Assembly (NCBI GenBank): GCA_002428015.1
Contig: DIZW01000122.1
Span: 35,653-88,809 of the forward strand
Length of the DNA: 53,157 nt
Source of the DNA: Oxalobacteraceae bacterium UBA6018
GTDB taxonomy: Bacteria > Pseudomonadota > Gammaproteobacteria > Burkholderiales > Burkholderiaceae_D
Direction of reading: 5' to 3'
Position numbers and translations under genes: made by a program. Of the stretch, positions 24,584 through 33,480 are shown piece after piece (within the stretch, counting starts at the first letter, position 1; each line of letters starts with the position of its first letter). The notes below the pieces were generated by a model that did no database searches, was not told the origin of the DNA, and saw nothing but the letters and a program-made list of their open reading frames with translations.

Positions 24584-25786
24584 ATGGCATCATTTTTTTG
24601 CCCATGCCCGCGCGGCATGGAAGCGGCATTGGCCGAGGAACTCGGCGAAATCGCCCAGGCCAGCACCACCATGAAGGTGCACAACCAGGTGCCCGGCGGC
24701 GTGCACTGCTCGGGCGACCTGACCGATTCCTACCGCATCAACCTGCACTCGCGCATCGCCTCGCGCGTGCTGATGCGCATCGCGCACGCCAGCTACGCCA
24801 ACGAGAACGACATCTACGACCTGGTGCTGGCGCAGCCCTGGGAGAACTGGTTCACCTACGACCACACCATCCGGGTCGACGTCACGGCGGTCAAGTCGCC
24901 GCTGCGCAGCCTCGAATTCACCACCTTGAAAATCAAGGACGCCATCTGCGACCGCTTCCGCGACCAGTGGAACAAGCGCCCCTCGGTCAACACGCGCGAG
25001 CCGGACATGCGCATCGTCGGCTTTCTCGACCAGCGCAATTTCACGGTCTACCTCGACACCTCCGGCGAGGCGCTGTTCAAGCGCGGCTGGCGCCAGGAGA
25101 CGGGCGACGCGCCGCTGCGCGAGAACCTCGCCGCCGGCATGCTGCGCGTGGCCGGCTGGAAGCCGGGCACGGTGCTGTTCGACCCGATGTGCGGTTCGGG
25201 CACGATCCTGATCGAAGCGGCCCAGATGGTGCAGGGCATTCCGCCCGGCGCGCGGCGCCCCTTCGCGTTCGAGAAATTCAACGGCTTCGACGCCGCCCCG
25301 TGGCAAGCCATGAAGGCCGCCATCAAGCCCAACGCGCTGCCGGCCACGCCGACCATCTTCGGCTCCGACATCTCGGGTGACATGGTGGCCATGACGCGCC
25401 ATAACCTGAACGTGGCCGGGATCATGTTCGAGGTGCCGCTCAAGCAGATCGAGGCGCAGGAGGTCAAGCCGCCCACCGAGCAGCCGGGGATCCTGCTGAC
25501 CAATCCGCCGTACGGCGAGCGGATCGGCGTGCGCGGCGACAGCACCGTGCCGGCCGACGAGATGTCGGTGTCGTTCTACGCGGCGCTGGGCACCACGCTC
25601 AAGCAGCGCTTCGCCGGCTGGACCGTGTTCCTGTTCACGGCCGACCTGTCGCTGCCCAAGCTGCTGCGCCTGAAGGAGGCGCGCAAGACCCCGTTCTTCA
25701 ACGGCGCGCTCGAATGCCGCCTGTTCCGCTTCGATATGGTGGCCGGCTACAACCGCCGCGAAGAAGCCAAGCCGAAGCCGGAATAG
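24584..25786 (+). CDS. THUMP-domain 23S rRNA guanine-N2 methyltransferase (RlmL N-terminal type)
   Basis: A 400-residue class I RNA methyltransferase. An N-terminal ferredoxin-like/THUMP region (FFCPCPRGMEAALAEELGEI; SRIASRVLMRIAHAS; FTVYLDTSGEALFKRGWRQ) is followed by the catalytic domain with SAM motif FDPMCGSGTILIEAA and the N2-guanine motif LTNPPYGERIG. It corresponds to the N-terminal half of E. coli RlmL (m2G2445); the RlmK half is absent. The gap upstream holds short CAGCA-type repeats. Substrate position is inferred from the family. Confidence 0.9.
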   Translation: MASFFCPCPRGMEAALAEELGEIAQASTTMKVHNQVPGGVHCSGDLTDSYRINLHSRIASRVLMRIAHASYANENDIYDLVLAQPWENWFTYDHTIRVDVTAVKSPLRSLEFTTLKIKDAICDRFRDQWNKRPSVNTREPDMRIVGFLDQRNFTVYLDTSGEALFKRGWRQETGDAPLRENLAAGMLRVAGWKPGTVLFDPMCGSGTILIEAAQMVQGIPPGARRPFAFEKFNGFDAAPWQAMKAAIKPNALPATPTIFGSDISGDMVAMTRHNLNVAGIMFEVPLKQIEAQEVKPPTEQPGILLTNPPYGERIGVRGDSTVPADEMSVSFYAALGTTLKQRFAGWTVFLFTADLSLPKLLRLKEARKTPFFNGALECRLFRFDMVAGYNRREEAKPKPE

Positions 25787-25801
25787 GACATACCCGAGCC
25801 G

Positions 25802-27086
25802 ATGTTTACGACCACGCCGCCGCCCGACCTGCCGCCCGATCCAGTCACCCCGGTGCCGCTGCCGGCGGTGCGCCAGCGGCCCATGCTGGGCAACACGGCG
25901 CTGGCCGGGCTGCTGGCGGCCATGTCGATGCTCGGCCCGTTCTCGGTGGACGCCTACCTGCCGGCCTTCCCGCAGATCCAGGCGACCTTGCACGCGAGCG
26001 CGATCGAGGTGCAGCAAACCTTGTCGGTCTACATGCTCGCTTTCGCCGGCATGGTGCTGTGGCACGGCGCGCTGGCCGACACCTTCGGGCGCCGCAACGT
26101 GATCCTGTGCTCGCTGGTGGTGTTCGCCATCGGCACCTTCGGCTGCGCGGCCTCGCACACGGTGCACTACCTGTGGGTGTTCCGCATCATGCAGGGGGTC
26201 TCGGCCGGGGCCGGGGTGGTGGTCGGACGCGCCGTGATCCGCGACCTGTACGCGGGCGCGGCGGCGGCGCGCCTGCTGTCGCTGGTGACGATGATCTTCA
26301 CCATCGCCCCCGCGATCGCGCCTATCCTGGGCGGCTGGATCGTCAGCTATTCGGACTGGCGCACCATCTTCCTGTCGCTGCTGGCGTACACCGTCGTGCT
26401 GTTCGTGGTGGTGTACCGGCGCCTGCCCGAGACGCTGCAGCCGGAAAAGCGCCAGCCCTTCAATCCGCGCTTCCTGGCGCAGAGCTACGCGTCCATCTTC
26501 AGCTCGCCCCTGTTCCACATGAAGGCCGGCGTGGTGGCGTGTAATTTCGCCGGGCTGTTCCTGTACATCACGGCCGCCCCGGTCCTGCTGCCCGAGCACC
26601 TGCACCTGGGCCCTAGCCAGTTCGGCTGGCTGTTCATCCCGTCCGTGAGCGGGATCCTTCGCCGGCGCGCTGGCGGCCAACCGCATCGCCGGCAAGATCA
26701 GCTTCGCGCGCCAGATCGGCATCGGCTTCTGCTTCCTGTTGGCCGCGGTGACGGCCAACGTCGCCTACGCCTGCCTGTATCCGCCGGCGCTGCCGTGGAC
26801 CGTGGCGCCGCTGTTCTTCTACACCTTCGGCATGTCCTTCATCGGCCCCGGCGCGACCTTGCTGGCGCTGGACCTGTTCCCCCATATCCGCGGCACCGTG
26901 GCCTCGTGCCAGTCGTTCGCCCAGACCTTGCTGGGGGCCGTGGTGGCCGGGGTGGTGGCGCCGATGCTGTCGCATTCGGTGCTGGCGCTGGCGCTCGGCC
27001 AGGCCGCTTTCGCGCTGTGCGCGCTGGGCTTGTGGTTGACGGCGCGTCATTACCGGCGCATGCTTTCACGCCGTCCCCAAGGCTAG
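25802..27086 (+). pseudogene. Bcr/CflA-type MFS drug exporter, split by a +1 frameshift
   Basis: A 12-helix major facilitator of the Bcr/CflA drug:proton antiporter group. Frame 1 runs from ATG 25802 (MSMLGPFSVDAYLPAFPQI in helix 1; WHGALADTFGRRNVIL loop 2-3; MQGVSAGAGVVVGRAVIRD) to SVSGI; the remaining helices (LLAAVTANVAYACLYPP, FFYTFGMSFIGPGATLLALD, ending near RRPQG) are one frame later. Deleting one C from the CC at 26656-26657 restores SVSGIFAGALAANRIAGKI and a 427-residue full-length transporter. All other features look intact, so either sequence error or a very recent lesion. It is 15 bases after the THUMP methyltransferase gene. Confidence 0.88.
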
Positions 27087-27299
27087 CGAGCCCGGCTTTG
27101 TGGTTTTTGGTGGTTTTTTTTCGAAAGGTATGTTCTCTGCGTCAACTTTCGTGTATATATGCTAATATAACTTTTTCAGACACCGAACAGATGCCCAAAA
27201 AGCGCGCTTTTCGGAGCAATGCGACTCAAAAAATTGTGGCTGCTTCGCCGTTAAGCGCCACCTCGAAACCATCGAATATTGGCGGCAGTGCTTGAGAAC

Positions 27300-29450
27300 A
27301 TGCATCAACCAGACCAGGACATCCGCAATCGATTATTGATTGCACGTCTGCCGGCCATGCCGCAGATACTCATCAAGCTGATCGAGCACTTGCAAGCCGA
27401 CGACCTTGGCATGACCGAACTGGCCGCCTTGGTGGCCAAGGACGCCGGCATGACCAGTAAGATCCTGGCCGTGGCCAACAGCTCTGCCTACCACCGCGGC
27501 AGCACGCGCACGGCCGGCCTCGAGCACTCGCTGGTGGCGCTGGGCACCGACATGATCAAGACCCTGGTGATCAGCGAATCGGTGTTCCAGACCTTCAACA
27601 GCTTCCCGCATTCCGGCAGCACCGACCTGCGCGCGTTCTGGAAGAATTCGCTGACGGCAGCCGTGATCGCGCGCGACCTGGCCAAGCGCATGGGCTATCC
27701 GCAGGTCGAGGAAGCCTACCTGGCAGGCCTGCTGCACAACGTCGGGCGCCTGGCGCTGCTGGCCACCGCGCCCAAGGAATACGCCTTCAACTTCACCGCG
27801 CGCGACGACGAGAACCTGTGCGCGGTCGAGCAGCGCACCCTGCAGATCACCCACTCCGAGGCGGGCGCCTGGCTGGTCGAGCGCTGGAGCCTGGACTCCT
27901 TCCTGGCCGACTCGGTGCTCTACCACCATGAGCCGAGCAGCCGCCTGGAGTCGGCCCATCCCCTGATCCGCATCGTGCGCCTGGCGCACCTGATGGCCAC
28001 CCACGCCCCCGACGACGACGCCATCGCCGACGCCATGGGCCTGTGCGGCATGGGACCCGACGACATCGCCGCCATCGCGGCGGCGGCCGCGCGCCAGGTC
28101 GACAAGTCGGCCGCCCATCTGGGCATCGACCTGACCGGCGCCGACGACATCCCCAGCCCGCCCGCCTACGCGCCGGCGCCCCAGGACCCGGTCCAGCAGC
28201 GCCTGTCCGAGGAAGTGCGCAACCTGGTGCTGGTGTCCGAGGTCGGGCAAACGTTCTCACGCCAGCAGGGCGAGAGCGGCCTGCTCGAATCGATGACGCG
28301 CTCGGCGCGCATCCTGTTCGACTTCGACAACACCGTGATCCTGCTCGAGAACCCGACCGGGCACGCGCTGGTGGGCATGCCCAGCGCCGAGCAGCAGCGC
28401 ATCGCCGAGTTCTCGATCCCGCTGTCCAAGGGCGGCATGATCGCCGCCGCCGCGCTGGAACGGCGCCTGACCTTCATCGGCCGCGACAGCGCCGAGCTGG
28501 GCCTGCCCGAGGAGCAGCTGTTCCGCATCCTCGGCAGCGACAGCCTGGTGTGCCTGCCGCTGGTGGCCGGCGCGCGCTGCCTGGGCGTGCTGGTGGGCGG
28601 CGTGGCCGCCTGGCAGCTGGCCAGCTGCCAGAAGCGCGAGCGCTTCATGCAGGCCTTCGGCGCGCAGGCGGCCGGCGCCCTCGAGACCGCGCTGTCCGAA
28701 CGCGGCCACGCGCGCCGCCAGCTGGCCCACGTGGCCGAGGAATACCGCGAGGCCTCGCGCCGCGTGGTGCACGAGGTGAACAACCCGCTCTCGATCATCA
28801 AGAACTACCTGTCGGTGCTGGACCATAAACTGGCCCGGCGCGAGCCGGTGGTGGGCGAGATGTCGATCCTGAACGAGGAAATCGACCGCGTCGGCCAGTT
28901 GATCAGCGGCCTGGCCGACCTGCAGCCGAGCGACGGCGTGCGCGCCACCGACGTCGGCAAGGTCGTCGACGACGTGCTGCGTCTGTTCCGCGCCACCGAC
29001 TTCGTGCCCGCCAGCGTGGAGATCCACGCCAGCGTGGACGAGGAGCACAGCACCATCGAGGGCGACGCCGACATCCTCAAGCAGGTGCTGGTGAACCTGG
29101 TCAAGAACGCGGTCGAGGCGCTCGGCAGCATGGGCGGGCGCATCGAGATCGCCAACCGCGGCCACGTCAACCGCGAGCGCAAGCTGTACCTGGAGCTGGT
29201 GGTCAGCGACACCGGCCCCGGCCTGTCGAGCGAGGTCCTGGCCAACCTGTTCTCGCCGGTGAAAAGCACCAAGGACGGCGCCCACCACGGCCTTGGCCTG
29301 TCGATCGTGCACAGCCTGGTCAAGCGGCTCGATGGCCTGATCAGCTGCCGCAGCGGACGCCACGGCACCACCTTTGAAATCCTCCTGCCGGCCAAGGGCG
29401 GCGCAGGCATCGTCACCGGCGCGCAAGCGCGCGCGCTGGACTCCGTATGA
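27300..29450 (+). CDS. HDOD-GAF-histidine kinase
   Basis: A 716-residue cytoplasmic sensor kinase. Residues about 1-220 form an HDOD domain (RLPAMPQILIKLIEHLQADD; VAKDAGMTSKILAVANSSAYH; YLAGLLHNVGRLALL), an HD-related fold linked to c-di-GMP and stress signalling. A GAF-like domain lies at about 290-440, then HisKA with phospho-acceptor His491 in VVHEVNNPLSIIKNYL, and HATPase_c with NLVKNAVEAL, DTGPGLS and GLGLSIVHS. No membrane segments. Start: ATG 27300; GTG 27288 or TTG 27279 are in frame. Its stop overlaps the next gene (ATGA), making a kinase/regulator pair. Confidence 0.9.
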   Translation: MHQPDQDIRNRLLIARLPAMPQILIKLIEHLQADDLGMTELAALVAKDAGMTSKILAVANSSAYHRGSTRTAGLEHSLVALGTDMIKTLVISESVFQTFNSFPHSGSTDLRAFWKNSLTAAVIARDLAKRMGYPQVEEAYLAGLLHNVGRLALLATAPKEYAFNFTARDDENLCAVEQRTLQITHSEAGAWLVERWSLDSFLADSVLYHHEPSSRLESAHPLIRIVRLAHLMATHAPDDDAIADAMGLCGMGPDDIAAIAAAAARQVDKSAAHLGIDLTGADDIPSPPAYAPAPQDPVQQRLSEEVRNLVLVSEVGQTFSRQQGESGLLESMTRSARILFDFDNTVILLENPTGHALVGMPSAEQQRIAEFSIPLSKGGMIAAAALERRLTFIGRDSAELGLPEEQLFRILGSDSLVCLPLVAGARCLGVLVGGVAAWQLASCQKRERFMQAFGAQAAGALETALSERGHARRQLAHVAEEYREASRRVVHEVNNPLSIIKNYLSVLDHKLARREPVVGEMSILNEEIDRVGQLISGLADLQPSDGVRATDVGKVVDDVLRLFRATDFVPASVEIHASVDEEHSTIEGDADILKQVLVNLVKNAVEALGSMGGRIEIANRGHVNRERKLYLELVVSDTGPGLSSEVLANLFSPVKSTKDGAHHGLGLSIVHSLVKRLDGLISCRSGRHGTTFEILLPAKGGAGIVTGAQARALDSV

Positions 29451-31687
29451 AGGTTCCGATGACCACCACCTCCGCCACGGCGCAGATCCCCGGCGCCGAC
29501 GTGCCCACGCCGCTCAGCCAGCATGAGGCGGACCTGATGCCGCGCATCCTGCTGGTGGACGACGAACCACGCCTGCTGTCCTCGCTGTACGAGCTGCTGC
29601 GCGACCGCGACTACCAGCTCGTCACCGCCAGCTGCGGCAAGGAAGCCCTGGCGCACCTGGCGCGCGTGCGCTTCGACCTGGTGCTGCTGGACCTGCGCCT
29701 GCCCGACATGAGCGGGCACGAGATCATGGATTTCATCAATCAGCGGGCCATCGGCGCCGACGTGATCGTGATGAGCGGCGAGGTCGGCATCGAGGCCGCC
29801 ATCGGCGCGCTGCGGCGCGGCGCCTACGACTACATCCGCAAGCCCTACAGCCGCGAGGAGCTGCTCAAGACCGTGGCCAACGCGCTGCAGCAGCGCCGCC
29901 TGGAGCTGGCCAACGAACGCATCGCCTCGCAGCTGGAGAACTCGGAGAAGCTGTACCGCTACCTGGTCGACAGTTCGCCCGACATCATCTACACCCTCAA
30001 CCACGAGGGCCGCTTCACCTTCGTCAACGACCGCGCCTACCAGCTGCTCGGGTTCTCGCGCGAGGAGCTGATCGGCAAGCACTACTCGATCCTGGTGCAC
30101 GACGAAGACCTCGAGCGCGCGCGCTACGTGTTCAACGAGCGCCGCGTCGACGAACGCGCCTCGCGCAACGTCGAGCTGCGCCTGAAGTGCCACAGCGGGA
30201 GCGGCCAGGACCGCACCTTCAACAACACCCTCATGACGATCTCGCTGAACTCGATCGGCATGCACGTGCCCGACCACGAGGTCAAGAAGCTCGAGTTCTT
30301 CGGCACCTACGGCGTGGCGCGCGACATCACCGACCGCAAGCGCGCCGAGGAAGTGATCTCCTACCAGGCCTACCACGACATCCTGACCGACCTGCCGAAC
30401 CGGATGCTGTTCAAGGACCGCCTCGGGCTGGCCGTGATCCAGGCCAAGCGCAAGCTCACCGAGCTGGCCGTGATGTTCATCGACCTGGACCGCTTCAAGC
30501 TGGTCAACGACACCCTCGGCCACGTCAAGGGCGACGAGCTGCTGCAGCAGGTGGCGCTGCGCCTGAAGGACTGCCTGCGCCGCGGCGACACCCTGGCGCG
30601 CCAGGGCGGCGACGAGTTCACCATCGTGCTGCCCGAGCTGCGCGACCGCGAGGACGCCAAGGCGATCGCCGACAAGTTCCTCGAGTGCCTGCACAAGCCG
30701 TTCGACCTGGACGGCCACGAGGTGCACATCTCGGCCTCGATCGGCATCGCGATTTACCCGGGCGACGGCGAATCGATCGACGAGCTGCTGCGCCACGCCG
30801 ACATCGCCATGTACCAGGTCAAGGCGCTCGGCAAGAACGGCCACAGCTTCTATCACAACTCGATGCTGGACGTGTCGCACCAGAAGATCGCGCTTGAACA
30901 GAGCCTGCGCAAGGCGCTCGAGCAGAACGAGCTGGAAATGTACTACCAGCCGCAGATCGACGTCATCACGGGGCGCATCGTGGGCGCCGAGGGCCTGATG
31001 CGCTGGAACCACCCGCAGCGCGGCCTGCTCACGGCCGGCGAGTTCCTGCCGTTCGCCGAGGAGAACGGCTTGATGCTGCCGATCTCGGACTGGATGATCG
31101 GCGCGCTGTGCCGCGACATGCTGGTGTGGAACCAGGCTGGCGGCGAGGCGATCCGCCTGTCGCTGAACCTGTCGCCGCAATACCTCGACCGCGGCGACTT
31201 CTTCGAGAAGATGCGCGGCGCCCTGGTGCGCTACGGGATCTCGCCCGACCAGATCGAGGTCGAGATCACCGAGAACATCTGCATCCGCAATCCGCAGTAC
31301 GCGATCGAGCAGCTCAACAAGCTGTGCCAGCTCGGCGTGTCGGTGGCGATCGACGACTTTGGCACCGGCTACTCCTCGCTGTCCTACCTGCACCGCTTCC
31401 CTATCCACACCATCAAGATCGACCAGTCGTTTGTGAAGGAAATCCACGACGAGCATGGCCACTACCCGGTGATTTTGGCGATCATCTCGATCGCCCGCGG
31501 GCTGGGCCTGCACCTGATCGCCGAAGGGGTCGAGACCGACGTCCAGGCGCGCTACCTGAAGGCCAACGGCTGCCTGACCATGCAGGGCTATTTCTACCAT
31601 CGCCCGATCGCGCTACCCAACTTCATCAACGTGCTGCAGGAGCAGCCGGACCAGGCCGGCGCCACCCTGGTCGCGCGCCAGGCATAA
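29447..31687 (+). CDS. Response regulator with PAS, GGDEF and EAL domains
   Basis: A 746-residue two-component output protein for cyclic di-GMP. Receiver domain residues about 30-150 with phospho-acceptor Asp82 in LVLLDLRLPDMSG and the Lys of YIRKPYS; PAS at about 170-290 (YLVDSSPDIIYTLNHEGRF); GGDEF at about 310-470 with an intact active site GGDEF (387-391) and an intact RxxD inhibitory site RRGD (378-381); EAL at about 490-735 with E515GL in place of EAL, and LSLNLSPQ, EVEITEN, DDFGTGYSS, IKIDQSFV and AEGVET present. So both cyclase and phosphodiesterase activities look possible; the EGL variant keeps the catalytic Glu. Start overlaps the kinase stop; ATG 29459 is an alternative. Confidence 0.92.
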   Translation: MKVPMTTTSATAQIPGADVPTPLSQHEADLMPRILLVDDEPRLLSSLYELLRDRDYQLVTASCGKEALAHLARVRFDLVLLDLRLPDMSGHEIMDFINQRAIGADVIVMSGEVGIEAAIGALRRGAYDYIRKPYSREELLKTVANALQQRRLELANERIASQLENSEKLYRYLVDSSPDIIYTLNHEGRFTFVNDRAYQLLGFSREELIGKHYSILVHDEDLERARYVFNERRVDERASRNVELRLKCHSGSGQDRTFNNTLMTISLNSIGMHVPDHEVKKLEFFGTYGVARDITDRKRAEEVISYQAYHDILTDLPNRMLFKDRLGLAVIQAKRKLTELAVMFIDLDRFKLVNDTLGHVKGDELLQQVALRLKDCLRRGDTLARQGGDEFTIVLPELRDREDAKAIADKFLECLHKPFDLDGHEVHISASIGIAIYPGDGESIDELLRHADIAMYQVKALGKNGHSFYHNSMLDVSHQKIALEQSLRKALEQNELEMYYQPQIDVITGRIVGAEGLMRWNHPQRGLLTAGEFLPFAEENGLMLPISDWMIGALCRDMLVWNQAGGEAIRLSLNLSPQYLDRGDFFEKMRGALVRYGISPDQIEVEITENICIRNPQYAIEQLNKLCQLGVSVAIDDFGTGYSSLSYLHRFPIHTIKIDQSFVKEIHDEHGHYPVILAIISIARGLGLHLIAEGVETDVQARYLKANGCLTMQGYFYHRPIALPNFINVLQEQPDQAGATLVARQA

Positions 31688-31696
31688 GCGGGGCCC

Positions 31697-33292
31697 ATGC
31701 CGAACATGCAAAAAGCCGTCGCCAGCGGTCCGGCCGGCGCGGTCGACGGGGCCGGCCACACCGCCGAATTCTTGCGCGTCAAAGGCCTGGCCGAACGCGG
31801 CATCGCCAACGCCCAGCACAGCCTGGGCTTCATGTACGTCAACGGCCAGGGCGTGGCCCAGGACTACGGCCTGGCCGTGGCCTGGTACCGGCGCGCCGCC
31901 AACGCCGGGCTGGAACACGCGCAGTACAACCTGGGCGTGATGTACCAGAAGGGCCAGGGCGTGGACCAGGACTTCGTCGAGGCGGCCTACTGGTACCGCC
32001 TGGCCGCCGAGCAGGGCTTCGCCGCCGCGCAGTACAACCTGGGCTGGCTGTACGCCAAGGGGCAGGGCGTGGAGCAGGACGTGCTGCGCGCCATGCACTG
32101 GTTCAGCAAGGCCGCCGAGCAGGGCGACCCCGGGGCCCAGAACAACCTGGGCATGATGTACGAGACCGGCAAGGGCGTGCCCCAGGACGAGCGCCAGGCC
32201 ATCGCCTGGTACCGGCGCGCCGCCGAGCAGGGCTATGCGCGCGCCCAGTTCAACCTGGCGCTGCGCTACGACGCCGGCCAGGGCCTGCAGCAGGACCCCC
32301 AGCAGGCGCTGGCCTGGCTGCGCAAGGCCGCCGAGCAGGGGCACGCGCCGGCCCAGTTCAACCTCGCGCTGCGCTACGACAAAGGGCAGGGCGTGCCCCA
32401 AGACAGCCGCAAGGCCATCGCCTGGTACGTGCGCGCGGCCGAGCAGGGCCACGTCAGCTCGCAGTTCAACCTGGGCCTGATCTACGACAGCGCGCACGGC
32501 GTGGCGCGCGACGAGGAGCTGGCGCTGGACTGGTACCGCAAGGCCGCGGCCCAGGGCCATGCGGGCGCCCAGGACAATCTCGGCCTGCGCTATGAATTGG
32601 GGCAGGGCGTCGAGCAGGACTTCGCCGCCGCGCGTGAATGGTACCGCAAGGCCGCCGAGCAGGGCTTCGCCGGCGCCCAATACCATCTGGGCCTGCTGGC
32701 CGATCCGATCGACCCGGCCGAGGCGCTGGAATGGTTCCGCAAGGCGGCCGACCAGGGCCATGTGCGGGCCCAGTTCGACCTGGCGCTGCGCTACGAGAGC
32801 GGGCGCGGGGTCGCGCGCGACGAGGCGGCCGCGCTGCTGTGGTACCGGCGCGCCGCCGACCAGGACTACGCCGCGGCCCAGTACATGGTCGGCATGCTGC
32901 TGGACCGCTCCGAGGATGGCCGCGCCGATCCGCGCGAGGCCCACCAGTGGTACCAGCGCGCGGCCGACCAGGGCCACGCGCACGCCCAGTTCGCGCTGGC
33001 GCTGCGCTTCGATAACGGCCAGGGCGTGGCCCAGGATTACGAGGCCGCCTATTTCTGGTACCTGTGCGCGGCGCGCATGGGCCACGCGCGGGCCCAGTTC
33101 AACGTCGGCCTGATGCACGCCAGCGGCCATGGCGCGCTGCCCGACCTGGTCGAGTCCTACCGCTGGTTCGAACGCGCGGCGCGCGCCGGCGTGAAGGCCG
33201 CCGCATCCTACCTCAAGCGCACCGCCGCCCACATGAGCGAGGACCAGCGCGCCGTCGTCCAGCAGGGCGCCTTGCAGCCATCCTTGCCGTAA
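31697..33292 (+). CDS. Sel1-repeat protein, 13 repeats
   Basis: A 531-residue protein made almost wholly of Sel1-like (TPR-related) repeats of 36 residues with the pattern AQ(Y/F)NLG..Y..GQGV.QD...A..WYR.AA.QG. I count 13 units from about residue 33 to 510; the ninth is shortened (AQYHLGLLADPIDPAEALEWF). No signal peptide or membrane segment, so a cytoplasmic scaffold is likely. It follows the GGDEF/EAL regulator by nine bases with GGGG ahead of ATG, so it is probably the scaffold or target-recruiting partner of that system. A short AT-rich inverted repeat (33290-33305) follows the stop. Confidence 0.9.
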   Translation: MPNMQKAVASGPAGAVDGAGHTAEFLRVKGLAERGIANAQHSLGFMYVNGQGVAQDYGLAVAWYRRAANAGLEHAQYNLGVMYQKGQGVDQDFVEAAYWYRLAAEQGFAAAQYNLGWLYAKGQGVEQDVLRAMHWFSKAAEQGDPGAQNNLGMMYETGKGVPQDERQAIAWYRRAAEQGYARAQFNLALRYDAGQGLQQDPQQALAWLRKAAEQGHAPAQFNLALRYDKGQGVPQDSRKAIAWYVRAAEQGHVSSQFNLGLIYDSAHGVARDEELALDWYRKAAAQGHAGAQDNLGLRYELGQGVEQDFAAAREWYRKAAEQGFAGAQYHLGLLADPIDPAEALEWFRKAADQGHVRAQFDLALRYESGRGVARDEAAALLWYRRAADQDYAAAQYMVGMLLDRSEDGRADPREAHQWYQRAADQGHAHAQFALALRFDNGQGVAQDYEAAYFWYLCAARMGHARAQFNVGLMHASGHGALPDLVESYRWFERAARAGVKAAASYLKRTAAHMSEDQRAVVQQGALQPSLP

Positions 33293-33430
33293 CTTAAATA
33301 AGTTAGCGCTTACTTACTCCGCATCGCCCAGCCGCGCCGCCTCGGCTGTGGCTTGGTGCGTGGCGCGCCACCCCGGCGCGCCGCACGGCCAAGCGTGTGC
33401 CCTCCCCATCGGTCCTGGTGTAATCTACAA

Positions 33431-33446
33431 CTGTATAAACGTACAG
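33431..33446 (+). promoter_or_regulatory. LexA (SOS) operator ahead of the radical SAM-UdgX operon
   Basis: CTGT-ATAAACGT-ACAG is a full match to the LexA consensus CTGT-N8-ACAG, and the symmetry extends outward to 9-bp arms (ACAACTGTA / TACAGTTGT, 33427-33450). It is 34 bases before the start of the radical SAM gene, where a repressor would cover the promoter. Confidence 0.85.
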
Positions 33447-33480
33447 TTGTATTGCGCCGAACCGCGGAGAGCCCAGCGCC

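Noticed and set aside
24590..26758. 722-codon antisense frame across the THUMP methyltransferase and MFS genes
   Set aside because: No domain recognised; composition typical of antisense shadow frames.
27191..27295. 34-codon ORF MPKKRAFRSN... before the HDOD kinase
   Set aside because: No Shine-Dalgarno of note, no family, and it runs into the kinase start region; probably leader sequence.
30989..30997. EGL in place of EAL as proof of a dead phosphodiesterase
   Set aside because: The catalytic Glu is retained and all other metal and substrate motifs are present; such variants can be active.
28805..31600. 931-codon antisense frame across the GGDEF/EAL regulator
   Set aside because: Same high-GC shadow effect; repetitive V/H/L/Q composition and no start or operon logic.
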